Below are positions 34,165 to 47,500 of a stretch of 64,000 nt of DNA, in pieces. The DNA comes from Buxus sempervirens. Its lineage: Eukaryota > Streptophyta > Magnoliopsida > Buxales > Buxaceae. The notes beneath the pieces were generated by a model that worked only from the letters and a program-made list of their open reading frames with translations, was not told the origin of the DNA and made no database searches. Position numbers and translations under genes: made by a program. The first letter of the stretch is position 1, and the number at the start of each line of letters is the position of its first letter. The DNA lies in the NCBI GenBank assembly GCA_947561395.2, contig OX387193.1, forward strand, positions 15,872,001 to 15,936,000, written 5' to 3'.

Positions 34165-34318
34165 GTTTAGGTAGTCACTGTAGCACTTCCTAAAAATTTA
34201 AGGATTTGAAATAAGGATGGGTAATCTGTTGCAGGACAATTTTTGTCAAATTCCTTATTTTGGTTTCCTATTTTAGGGATGGGGAGCATTACAGGTAGTC
34301 TGCTACTAGTGCTCTAAG
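34165..34318. repeat. Dispersed repeat R1, copy 2
   Basis: Same word order as 2322-2507, ending CTACTAGTGCTCTAA. Both copies follow a GC-richer, transcript-leader-like block. Confidence 0.55.
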
Positions 34319-34339
34319 CAATTAATCGAAAGATCTGTA

Positions 34340-34593
34340 TCTATACTATATACAAAGCGAGGTGCTCCCTTAGGAAGTGTGCCTAAATTAATAGCCTTTT
34401 TTCTCATATCACCCTTGAAATTACACGCCATAATATATTAATGTAGGGTTGTTATTGTCTTTTTCGCTCTTACCTACATTGGATAATCAGTTACATTCCC
34501 TTGAACACAAGTGTTTCAATCCTACATTTTCTCTAACTACATCCACTCAAAATCACGGTGATAACTATCAATACTACACGTGCATCCTGCTAG
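34340..34593 (+). mobile_element. Short non-autonomous Helitron, family H1
   Basis: Starts TCTATACTATATACAAAGCG after an A, followed by TTAGGAAGTGTGCC. It ends CAATACTACACGTGCATC then CTAG, followed by T. It is 254 bp and matches the 22.2- and 63.2-kb copies at both ends. Confidence 0.75.
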
Positions 34594-36119
34594 TTGTTAT
34601 TAAAAAGAAGAGGGAGAAATACTCTTTGATTTTGGCCCTCCTTTTTTTTTTCCCAAACATTGACCTCTCTAAAGCCAAAAAAGACCATTCAAAATTCAGA
34701 CCACTCAAAATTCCACAAGTTGAGGACACTTTACCATTCAAAATTCAGACCATTCAAAACATTGCCTTTAGCAATATATGTCCACGTTCCTCTATAATCC
34801 CCAACTTTATCTTGTTCTTAATTTTAAAAACAAGCACTTTACTTCCCTCATACTTTCAAGATATCTTTCCCCTCCAATTAAAAACATCATCTTTATCTTT
34901 TTCCCACTCACAAACACAAATTAAGTCTTCATCTCCTACTTCACATTTTCTCTCCTCCATTCACGTTCCTTTTTTTTTTTTTTTGGTATCTTTTTATAAT
35001 TTGCAATTGCTGATTAAGATTATTCTCCAAATTCACTTGTAAGTTTTTTTTCCTCCAATTTTACATTATTATTCCTTTTTTTTTCCTTCCATTTTGGTTT
35101 TCTTCATATATGTTAACAAAAAACATTATTTATAAGATAAATACATAATGAAAAAAAGAAAATTACGATGGTGGATTCTTCCCCATCTTTATGCATCTTC
35201 TAATCTTAAATAACTATATGTAATTAAATGATTTCTTACAAAATACAAATAACTAAACAAAAGATAATGGTTTATTACAACGGATCTAATCTAATATACT
35301 AAAAAATCTTAACAAAAATGACATACTGATGTCAACTTAGCACAAATATATCGAAATTATCTTCATTCTTTTACAAAAATTCTAATCGATGTTGCAAATT
35401 ATTTATGTTTTTAAGATAAGTACATGTAATAAAATCAATCTACTTATTTACAAAAGTAGGACACGTTTTAATCTATAAGTTTATTTTTTATAAAATTTTC
35501 AAATTTGAACTAACATTAATAACTATATATGCTAAAATTACCTACATATCAAATCCCACGTTACTAAACAATTAAATTTCATTCTTTTCTAAAAGATTCT
35601 TTTCATGTTATTTTGTGGTTCCATTCTCTTTTCACCCTATCTTTTCTTTATCTTCTCCATCTTTGTCCATATGGCCATGGTAGCCCGGGGGGGGGGGGGG
35701 GGGGGGGGGGGTCATCTCAATCTAAAAGAGAAGAAGAGGGCCCATGCTAACCCCCCTTTAAGGCATCATCAAGGTCTCCCCTTTTTTAGTATTACTGTTA
35801 TTTGGTCTTATTTGATAAAGGGAGAGATTTTTCTCCCTTCTCCCCTTTTCACATCTAATGTACCCCTTAAAGCCCCTCCAATCCCCTTCTTTAGTTGCTT
35901 TTAATGTATATCCGGGCATGCTTTCTTTTCTTTGCTTTTAATGCTTAATCATGAGATGGTGTGATATGTTTGCGTAGGATTGGTAGACAACATGCTTAGA
36001 ATCCATGCCTATGCTTCTCCATTAGCCACCCCACTTGCATGAATGATGGCATGACACAAGCACACTAATTTTAGCATATCTCGGTACTAATTTGTTAGTT
36101 CATGTAAATATTTAGACTT
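34594..36119. other. AT-rich stretch with a long G tract
   Basis: No gene. The long plus-strand open frame at 34449-35042 is low-complexity, has no domain and overlaps the Helitron, so I do not call it. A run of 25 G lies at 35687-35711. The left end of the following LTR-like copy may lie in here. Confidence 0.45.
35687..35711. repeat. Poly-G tract of 25
   Basis: An uninterrupted run. Such runs are unstable and can be assembly artefacts. Confidence 0.9.
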
Positions 36120-37506
<1,387 letters not shown>

Positions 37507-37562
37507 TTAGAATTTAAACATAATCTCAGTTTGACAAGGTGAAAACTTCATAATTATGATTA

Positions 37563-37694
<132 letters not shown>

Positions 37695-39239
37695 TCATAT
37701 TTGATCTATCTTCTCCATCAGGAAAACCAGTAGGCCATACTTTTCCCAACGTTTAATTGCAAACTGCATACGATTATTAATTAATATACTTCATAAAATA
37801 TTGTAAACTAAACTGGGAAATTATTGCAACAGATGATGATATATACATACACCAAAGTTATGGCTAGCGAAGCCAATTCTATGAATCTCACTCCCACAAG
37901 TGACATCATCATAGCACTCATTAAGGATGGCCATACAAGGATAATATGATGCACTATATGCCATCTCGAATTCTTTCTTCGCGTTATCTGATAAGGCATT
38001 ATACACACCCAACATGCCCTGTCATGGCACAAGAAAAGTACACTCTCAAATGCATATATGATCAATCCAACTTGGTTCTTGTAATTGTGATAGACATATA
38101 CTGTTATATTAAACCACGTAATATCAACATAGAAATTTAAAATGAATGTAATTCACCTTTGATGATATGGTCTTCACTATGTTCCCAATGATATGGTGCA
38201 TGTATCTAAGAAGTAATTAGATGGGCGATAATCAGATATGTGTCAAGTCAATAAAGCAAGTGCAAATACAATATTAATTATAAGACTTGGTAGTTACCTA
38301 GCTCCCCAAAAATACCACTCTGGTACTCTTGCTCTAGTGTTGTGGCAAATGTAAACAGCGAACCAAGGGCAACCTGTAACGCCCCGAACCCGGGTCTATG
38401 CACAACAAGCACCAAACCCGAATCCGAAGTGATACTGGGCCCAAAACTACTAATTACCAGACATTTAAATTCAACAAATTGCATTAATTATCAGAGTGCG
38501 GAATTAAAGACATTAATTTCATCAATATGCGTGGCTAAATATAACCATCAAAATAACTCATCAATGTAAATTCATAAATCTGGTAAATGGGTTTTCTAAC
38601 ACACTTTCTCTTATATTCAATTAAATCATAAACTCTCTATCAAGGTACATTTATATCAACCTTTAATAGAAAGATCTAAACTAAATAAGAAAAATCCTCA
38701 GCTCAGTAATCTGCGACTCCCCCTCGAGTTAACCCCAAGGACGCTCTCACGTGGAACAGCTGAAAAATAAGATAAAGAAGTAGGGTGAGATACAACTATC
38801 TCAGTAGGTAACAATGCATGCTAGAAACAGTTTATATATAAAATTAATCATTCATGCACGATAAAATAATTGAGTAGTCACGGTCGATAAGAAGAACGAG
38901 TAATCACCATACGAAACCAAAATCTAATCAGTGTTTGGAATAAAGAGAGTTTATTATGTAACCTTAGTTTCAATTAGAAAGGCAATGTAATATAAATATC
39001 ATCTAAAGGATTTTCCAATTCACTGCCAGTATTGTCTCCCTAAAATAATTCTATAATTAATTCATGGCTCATTTATATTCTATTTTAGAATCATTCAAAT
39101 CAAATTACAGCTAAACCGTTTAATCAAACTCTTCTTATTCAAATGTAGATCACGTCATTCATAATTAATAGTAAATCTCAATCTGATAACAACATTCTCC
39201 CATGTAGGATGTAATCACGTAGTAATCACATTTACCCTA

Positions 39240-39840
39240 CATAAGGTCTCTCCCGCAGGAGTCATCATATCTCACCCACAGGTGGTCACATCTCATCCGC
39301 AGGTGGTAATCACATATATTTCCCTTGTAGGATGCAATCACATCGTGATTACATCTGCCCCACAAGAGGTCACATCTCTCCCGCAAGAGGTCACATATCT
39401 CCTCTGTGGGATGCAATCCAATCAGGATCACATCTCTCCCAACAGGAGGTCTCATCTCACCCGCAGGTGGTCACATATCTCCCCTGTGGGATGCAATCTA
39501 ATCACGATCACATCTCCCCCAACAAGAGATTTCATCTCACCCGCAGGTGGTCACATATCTCCCATGTGGGATGCAATCCAATCACGATCACATCTCCCCC
39601 AACAGGAGATCTCATCTCACCAGCAAGTGGTCACATATCTCTCTTGTAGGATGCAATCTAATCAGGATCACATCTCCCCCAACAGGAGGTCTCATCTCAC
39701 CCGCAAGTGGTCACATATACATTTCTCTTGTGGGATGCAATCACATCGTGAATACATCTCCCCCACAAGAGGTCTCTCCCGCAGGAGTTACACATCTCAC
39801 CCACAGGTGGTCTCATATCTCATCCGCAGATGGTACAATC
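39240..39840. repeat. 80-bp tandem array inside the solo LTR
   Basis: The word GATGCAATC recurs at 39331, 39410, 39490, 39570, 39650 and 39734, a period of 79-84 bp. Units alternate CACCCGCAGGTGGTCACAT and TCTCCCCCAACAGGAGGT. The long open frame across it is a by-product of the array. Spacer-like unique segments are absent, so it is not a CRISPR array. Confidence 0.92.
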
Positions 39841-40498
39841 TCTTATAGCCATCATGGCATTCAGTCCACAATCCAATTATATTTTGAGAAGGAAATTACC
39901 TATATAGAATCCTTGTAATCATTTCAAGTGAATTTGATCTTCTTTAAACCTCAGATTGTACTAAATCATAAAACAAGGTGGTTAAATATCTAATATGAAC
40001 TTTTTAGTATAATTGGCTTTCAGAGACACCTTAAGAATAATCTTAGAGAAGTGTTACAAGGAGTGGAAATCCAAATAACCTATTTTATAATGATTTGGGA
40101 CTAAGAATGTCATAAAATTTTCAAAATACATTTTGGATGAGTGGAATAGTCTTAGGATTTCCAATAAGGTCACCATACCAAAAATCAATCAATTTTGAAA
40201 CAGAAAGTTTCGGACCCCAAAAATATTCTAAGTCTGATTAAAACGTTGACTTTTGGGTATATAATTTTTCTAGACAAATCTACAAGGAGTTTCGGGCTCA
40301 AAATTTGGTTGTAGTCTATTGAAGGGTAAACACATCTCCTAGAATTTTATGGGCTTCTGAATCACTCATCTGGGTATCAAACCCAAAACGGGCTTTTTGA
40401 TAAAAACCGGGAAAACTGGAAATTTAGGCATGAACTGGAAAGTTGACTTTTTATTGGCTGGGAATTGGACCTAAGAAGTATTTTTATTGGTTCCAAAT

Positions 40499-40512
40499 GG
40501 GGGGGGGGGGGG
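40499..40512. repeat. Poly-G tract of 14
   Basis: An uninterrupted G run within the solo LTR. Confidence 0.9.
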
Positions 40513-41542
40513 TAAAACCTTATTTACATGTAAAGACTTAAGTAAATGGAGCAATAAATACACATGACATTTACTTAAATGTCTTTCAGGTAAATAAGGG
40601 TGATGTGTAGGAGGCTCAGGTTATTTGGAAAAGGGTTGGAGAAGAAAAGGGGATGAAAAACTGTTAAAATTGCATTTTTTTTGTTAGAGCGCCTAAGATC
40701 GCTCAGGATCGCCCAGACGGTCAAAGGTCGGCGGTAGTTAGTTTTTGATCGCCGACGATAAGTCTTCAAGCGATCTTCGGCGGTCTTAAATTTTACACTA
40801 GCGCCGAGGATCGCCGAGTGCAGAGAGGTCGGCGGTCTCCCAAAAACGAATATACACTGTTTAAAAATCTGATTTTTCATGTCCAGGATGATTCTAACAT
40901 AATTATATGAATGATATCAAGCTAAATACATGTATATACAACACTAAAACATGCAACACAATCGATTAACCTTTAGAACACAAAACGAAACGAAAATCGA
41001 TGCTACCTACCTCTTGAACGTGCGTTCTCCTCCTCCTTCTCTAAACAACAACACTCAGACTCAAAAACACTCCTTTGGGATGAAATAGAACCAGAGCAAC
41101 CTCCTTCTTCTTCTTCTCTGGTTGTTCTCACAGTCGCTCTCGGTCGTGCGGCTAACAAATACAAGCAACACGTTTAGGTATTCCACATGTATTTCCTTAG
41201 GTTTTGTAACTTACTTATATACCCTCATATCCCGCGCAACACACATGTACCAACTCCACACATCGCCCAATCTATCTCATTAGAAATAAAATATTAATCT
41301 TACCACGATAACTCGCGATCAGACGCTTCGATCTGCGCCAAACTCCTGATCTCCACTAATAATGATATTCTCTACAATAATAAATTATTTCCATCCATAA
41401 TAATCCTCAAGAATATTAATTATTATTTTATTTTAATATTTGGGAAAATTCAGGGTTTTACACAACCGACCAACCCAAGGCAACAACAGTAGCTCTTCCA
41501 TCGACATCCTGAATAAAACACAAGAATAATTAACTAGTACTA

Positions 41543-41908
<366 letters not shown>

Positions 41909-42144
41909 TTAAAATAGGGCAAGTATAGATAATGAATAGAAATGGTTGAAAATACCATTAATCAATTAAGTAGTAACGTATTTCCTACAACTAGATGAGC
42001 TGTAAGCCATTACGAAAAAGGATCAAGTATCTTGATACAGGATTGGCACAATCGAAAATAGGCACAAAAAGGGGAATGCCAAGGGTGTAGAACATGCATT
42101 CTAAAAAGTTTTTAAAGCAGAACAATCATCTTAAATCCTTATCA

Positions 42145-42369
<225 letters not shown>

Positions 42370-43113
42370 CTAATTATATGGGAAATATGCTGAAAGGAAC
42401 AACTTATGATGGTAGACAATTAACCTTGACCACAATATCAAACTTTGGCGAGCCATCTTGGTAGGGCCCATTAACAATGAAATAACAATGGAGAACTTTA
42501 ATTTTGCTTGTTAGGGCCCACTAAAACCTTTTCTTGGGAGATATGGTGACTGTGAGGAGATTTGGCGAGCCACCTTGGTAGTTGTGTAGCGGGGTTCTCG
42601 AAGCGGCTGGCTACGGTGATTGACTGTTTTCCCTTTGGATTTTGGTGGTTTGGAAGTCACTTTTCCCCATCCTCTCTACTGGTTTTGCTCAATCAGTGGT
42701 ATTGGGTGCGGTTTGTGTTTTTCTCTCTCCTATTCCTCTGGTGATATTCTGTCTGTTTGCAAGTTGTTTCTTTTGCTTCGGCTCCCTTCTTTCTCCTTAT
42801 CATGCTCCCCAGTTCTCTCTCTCCATCGTCTTTCTTGTCCGATCTTCCATCCCCTTGATTTTTCGTTCCTCTTTAGGTCTCCCTTTCATAAAGCCCCCTC
42901 CCTTTTCACTCTAAGCATCCTTATCTTCGTCATCGTCCTTTTCTCCGTGGGGTGGAGCCTTTTTCTCCAATTTTCTCACTCGGGTGGGTCTTTTTCCTCT
43001 TAACTTCCAGTTGAAAGTTTCCGCTTCCATGGCTATCATGAGATAAGCTTTCGATTTCCTTGGGGGTCCTGTGGGGTTTTGGCGTGTATCTCCATTTGTT
43101 TTCACATTCTGCT

Positions 43114-44099
43114 ATGGAGGAATTATTTGACAGGTTCCACAATCTACTAATCCCGGCTAGACCAAAAAAGGATTTTTCCCTGCAAGGAGAGGAAAAAACT
43201 AGACTTGCAAAGCGGTGGAGGAATCTTCTCCTCATTGGAATATGCACATCATCGGCCTCCCTAAACTCGGTCCAGAACTTCATGGAGAGAGTTTTGAAGC
43301 ACATGAACATCATCGATATTTCTAGGGTCTCAGATATACGTTTCTTGATTTCTTTTGTTGACGCTCAAGACCTCACCAAAGTTTTGGCACAGAGGCCATG
43401 GACCATCAACAACTTATTCACCTTGATGGAACACGTTAGGTCTCCAGATATAGTAGCATCATTTTCCTTCTCCAACTTTGTGGTTTGGACGCATATACTG
43501 GATTTACCTAAAGCTCTCATGGATGAAGATATCGTCAATCACTTGGGAAATGAATTTGGTAAAACTCTAATGGTTGAATTTCCTTGTGATGGTGCGCTAG
43601 AACCTCTTTGCATCAAATGGGAATTATCGATGATGGAGCCGCTCCCTCCTGGCGTGTTTGTTGAAGATTTGGAGAGCAACAAAATTTGGATTTCATTCTA
43701 CTAAGAAGGGATCCCGGATTTTGTTACTCTTGTGGGTTGATAGGGCACAATTTAAACTCCTGTGTTAATCTTAAGCCAGGGAAAGCTTTCAAGCTTCTTG
43801 AGGTGGATGATGTCCCAAGATATTCATTGAAGAACTGTACCAGTAATCAGCAGCACCATGCTCAAATTGCCGGAGTGGAGAGCCATAATCAAGGCCAGGA
43901 GACAACTGCTTTTGCTAAGGGACCATCATCCCCGATTCAAATTCAATCAGGGTCCTCGAATTGGGTTCAGAACCCGCTAGCTATATTGGATCCAAGTTTA
44001 CAAGATGGGCTTCCTGGCCCATCATCAACAAGGGACTTTGGATCAATAACGGATTTTGGGTCCTCCAATATTACCATGGAAGCCCAAAAGTTTAAATAA
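43114..44099 (+). pseudogene. LINE ORF1: DUF4283 domain and CCHC zinc knuckle
   Basis: The start MEELFDRFHNLL opens a DUF4283-type domain: RWRNLLLIG, RFLISFVDAQD, RPWTINNLFTL. This is the nucleic-acid-binding part of plant LINE ORF1. It is followed by a knuckle, CYSCGLIGHNLNSC (C-x2-C-x4-H-x4-C). The frame shifts once near 43690, between the domain and the knuckle, where IWISFY ends and the next frame continues. The proline- and serine-rich tail ends at 44099. In intact elements this protein coats LINE RNA and escorts it to DNA. Confidence 0.82.
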
Positions 44100-44511
44100 G
44101 TCTCTGATGCAAGCAGCTCTAGGACTTTTGAGGCCCAATCGTCCATCTTCACTTTCTACATGTTAGATGGATCAAGGAATGTAGGTAAGAAAGCTGTGGT
44201 GAATTTTCTTATGACTGACTTCTTCCCTAAAGAGTGGCAGGATAGAGATTCTACAAAGGATACTCAGCTATCTGCATTGCGACATCTTGTGCTCTCTGAG
44301 AAGAAGTTGGAGGCCCCTACTAGGAAAGGTTGCTAGAAGGGTCGAGCTTCCAGAAGATCAGCTCAGCAAAACATTGATGCTCACGGAGGATTCTGCCAAC
44401 CCATGCCCCCCAGGAATTTGCTCAAACATCAAAGAAAAGAAAAACTTCTTCTTCTGAAGGGTCTCACTTTGCTTTTGTTTCTCGTATTAAGAACATGAGT
44501 ACCCCGACCTC

Positions 44512-47500
44512 ATGAAAATCTTTTTCTAGAATTGCCATGGTCTTGGTCAGACCTTGACGCAATTTTTTTTGAAAGAGCAACTTTTGAAATGCAATCCAGA
44601 TCTCATCTTACTCTTTGAAACTTTTGCTCCTTTAAGATTAGCTCCTAAAATTCTGAAATTAATTGGTTTTGGAAAAAATTTCTTCGCATTACCTGTTGTC
44701 TGTAGGAAAGAAGGCTTTTTGATATTGTGGAAGTCACAAATAAGTGTGACTGTGTTGTTTACTGATGTGTGGTTAATCTTACTACAAATCTCGGCTAGGG
44801 GATTTACTTGGTACACATGTTTCATTCATGCGAGTTCCAAAATTGACATTCAAGCACAGCAGTGGCAATCAATTTAAAACATGGCTTCCAGTTTCTTTGT
44901 CCCTTGGATGATCTATGGGGACTTCAATGCTGTATTACATCATTTTGAAAAAAGAGGGGGATCTGTTATTAATTGTCAGCAACAAAACAATTTTTTTGAG
45001 TTTATTCAAGATTATAAGCTCATTGAGGTCCACATGAAAGGGCCTAGGTTTACATGGTGCAATGGGCAGCAAGGGCTAAGAAGAATCTCTGAGAAATTAG
45101 ATTGTTTTTTTTTATTTGCTGATTTCTTTGACCACTTTCCTCAACTGATCTCTTATTCCCATCCGATCTTCTTGTCTGACCACTGCCACATTTTAATTGA
45201 GTTGTGTCCAGTAAACAGGGAGAAACAAAGGCCCTTCAGATTTGAGGCTATGTGGCTTGAAAAAGAGACATGTCAGCTTATGGTTACTAATTCTTGGCAA
45301 TGGTCTGATTGTGGTCGCCAACGATAGTTATTTGAAAAATTCTCTTCTTTGCTTCGAATTTAAAGAAATGGAACAAGGAAAAGATTGGATGTATTTTCAA
45401 AAGAAATAATCAACTTTTGACTTCCCTGCAGAGAATTCAAGAAATTATGGAGAGAAATCCGTCCCCGATGTTGGAAAGGCAGGAGGAAAAAGTTTACCAA
45501 GAATATGTGAAGGCTCTAAAACAAGTTGAAACCCTCTGGTTTCAGAAATCAAGAATTGCATGGCTAAAAGATGGAGACAGAAACACTTTGTTTTTTCATA
45601 AGTCCACTTTGGTGAGAAGACAACGCAATCATATTTATTCACTAAAAGCTGAAAAGAATGAAGAAGTATCATCAAGAAAGGGTCTAGAAGAGATGGCAAC
45701 AAGGTACTTTCAAGATATGTATACTTCCTCTCCTTTTTGGTCTAATCTCCAAGGTAATTACTTCTGAACAAAATGATCAGTTGACCTCTATTCCTTCCCC
45801 TGAAGAAATCTGGAACACGGTCAAAGGTATAGGTGCATTTAAATGCCCGGGCCCGGATGGGTCCAAGGTATTTTCTTCTATCAATTCTGGCAAACTATAG
45901 GACAAGAATTTTTTATTTCAAAAGTGTTGCCTCCAGGTTTGAGCCACACCTTTATTTCCTTGATTCCTAAAATGCTTCATTTGAGAAGAATCGGTGATCT
46001 TAGACCAATCAGTTTGTGCAATTTTAGTTACAAAATTGTTTCAAAAATTCTGGTTAATAGGATTAGGCCTTTTTTATTAGAGATTATCTCGCCTAATCAA
46101 TCGGCTTTTGTTCCTGGCAGGGATATCAAGCATAACATCTTGATCAATCAGAGATTTTTCACTATTTTGCGAAAAAGAAAATGAAAAAGCCAAAAAAGAA
46201 TCTCTCTTCCAAAAGAAAAAAGAAGGGCCCTTAGGGGATGTATGCCTTGAAGATCGATTTCTCAAAGGCATATGATCGGCTGTCTTGGGATTTCTTGAAG
46301 AAAGTCCTTTCTGCTTACGGTTTTAGTGAGGAAGTCATTCAACTCATAATGGCTTGTGTGACATCGATAACATATAGCATCCTCCTCAATGTATCTCCTA
46401 CTGGAAAAGTTTCTGCTGAGAAGGGTCTTTGTCAAGGGACCCTTTGTCCCCCCTACCTTTTCATCCTTTGCCAGCAGACTCTCTCCTTGGCAATTCATAG
46501 GGCTGAGGAGGATGGTAGGTTTAGAGGGTTGAGGGTGAGAAAAGGTGGTATGGCTATATCACATCTGATGAACGCCGACGACGTCGTGCTTTATGGTTTT
46601 AATGAGGGTCGGGAAGCTCATAATTTGGTCCGTTTGATTTATAAATACTGTAGTGAATCTAGGCAGGAGCTGAATCATCAAAAATCCTCTATCTTGTTTA
46701 GCAAGGACTCATCGGTTTGTAGCAGAGTTGAAATTAAGAGAATTTTCTAGATTGGGGATGGTTGGCCAATGGATTCATATTTGGTAGTTCCTATCTTGTG
46801 GAACAAGTCGCTACTTAAGGACTGTAAGGCATCCTCCAAAAAATGGCAAATCGGCTTGCTAGCTAGAAGACATTGTTCCTTTCGCAAATGGGCCATATTA
46901 CACTCATTCAATCTGTAATTTCTGCACAACTATTATATCTAATGAGTTGCTTTTTATTGCAGCAGGAAGTACTGGACAAGATGGATGGAATGGCGAAAAA
47001 TTTCTTGTGGAAGAAGGGCGACGGTCAAGGTCTACATTCTATATGTTGGGAACACATCACTCAATCATAGCATAGTGGAGGACTTAACATAAAAAGAGCT
47101 GGGACCATGAATAAAGCTCTAATTTTGAAAGCCGAGTGGCAACTTCAAGTTGGTTCAAAAGGGCTTTGGAAGGACTTCATGAAAAACACGTACTTCCAAA
47201 ACAAGAATTGCGTTGAGGCTTCTTCCAGTATTAGCCATTCATTTGGCTGGAAACATATTAGAAGGGTTGTTAGTTGGATTCAAAAAGGTAGTGAGTGGAC
47301 GGTGGTGAATGGTAGTAGGATAGACATTTTAAATGATAACTGGGTGAAGGAAACTACGAACAAGTTATAATTCCAAAGGAATACTTGTAAGCACCTCATT
47401 TTTGCACCCCTCTAAAAAGCCTGAAAGCAAAACCCTAAAAGACAGGTCTAAACCCTCAAGAGCAAAATATGACTTTCCCTCTGAGTCTAAATTGATTACT

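Larger units (their letters stand above)
38375..41462 (-). mobile_element. Solo LTR of 3.1 kb, probable Ty3/gypsy type (fossil), inside a KARI exon
   Basis: The ends are TGTAACGCCCC (38375) and GGGTTTTACA (41462), flanked by the perfect 5-bp duplication CAACC (38370-38374 and 41463-41467). The insertion splits the exon between ALGWSV and the following ALGSLF. The strand is inferred by comparison: the CGCTCAAGCG-like zone (about 40690-40830) and the array order are mirrored relative to the 4.4-kb copy. There is no internal coding region. Confidence 0.85.

Noticed and set aside
34449-35042. A 197-residue open frame on the plus strand
   Set aside because: Composition is low-complexity (TTT, CCT and AAA runs), there is no domain or start context, and it overlaps a mini-Helitron.
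39240-39840. CRISPR-like regular array
   Set aside because: Units are adjacent and diverged, without unique spacers, in plant nuclear DNA.
39282-39848. A 188-residue open frame with repeated SHLTRRWSHI-like words
   Set aside because: It is a reading of the 80-bp tandem array inside the solo LTR. The period is not a multiple of three and the frames rotate.
42562-43003. Open frames of 60-127 residues before LINE ORF1
   Set aside because: They are hydrophobic CT-rich translations of the LINE leader with no known domain, and they overlap each other in several frames.
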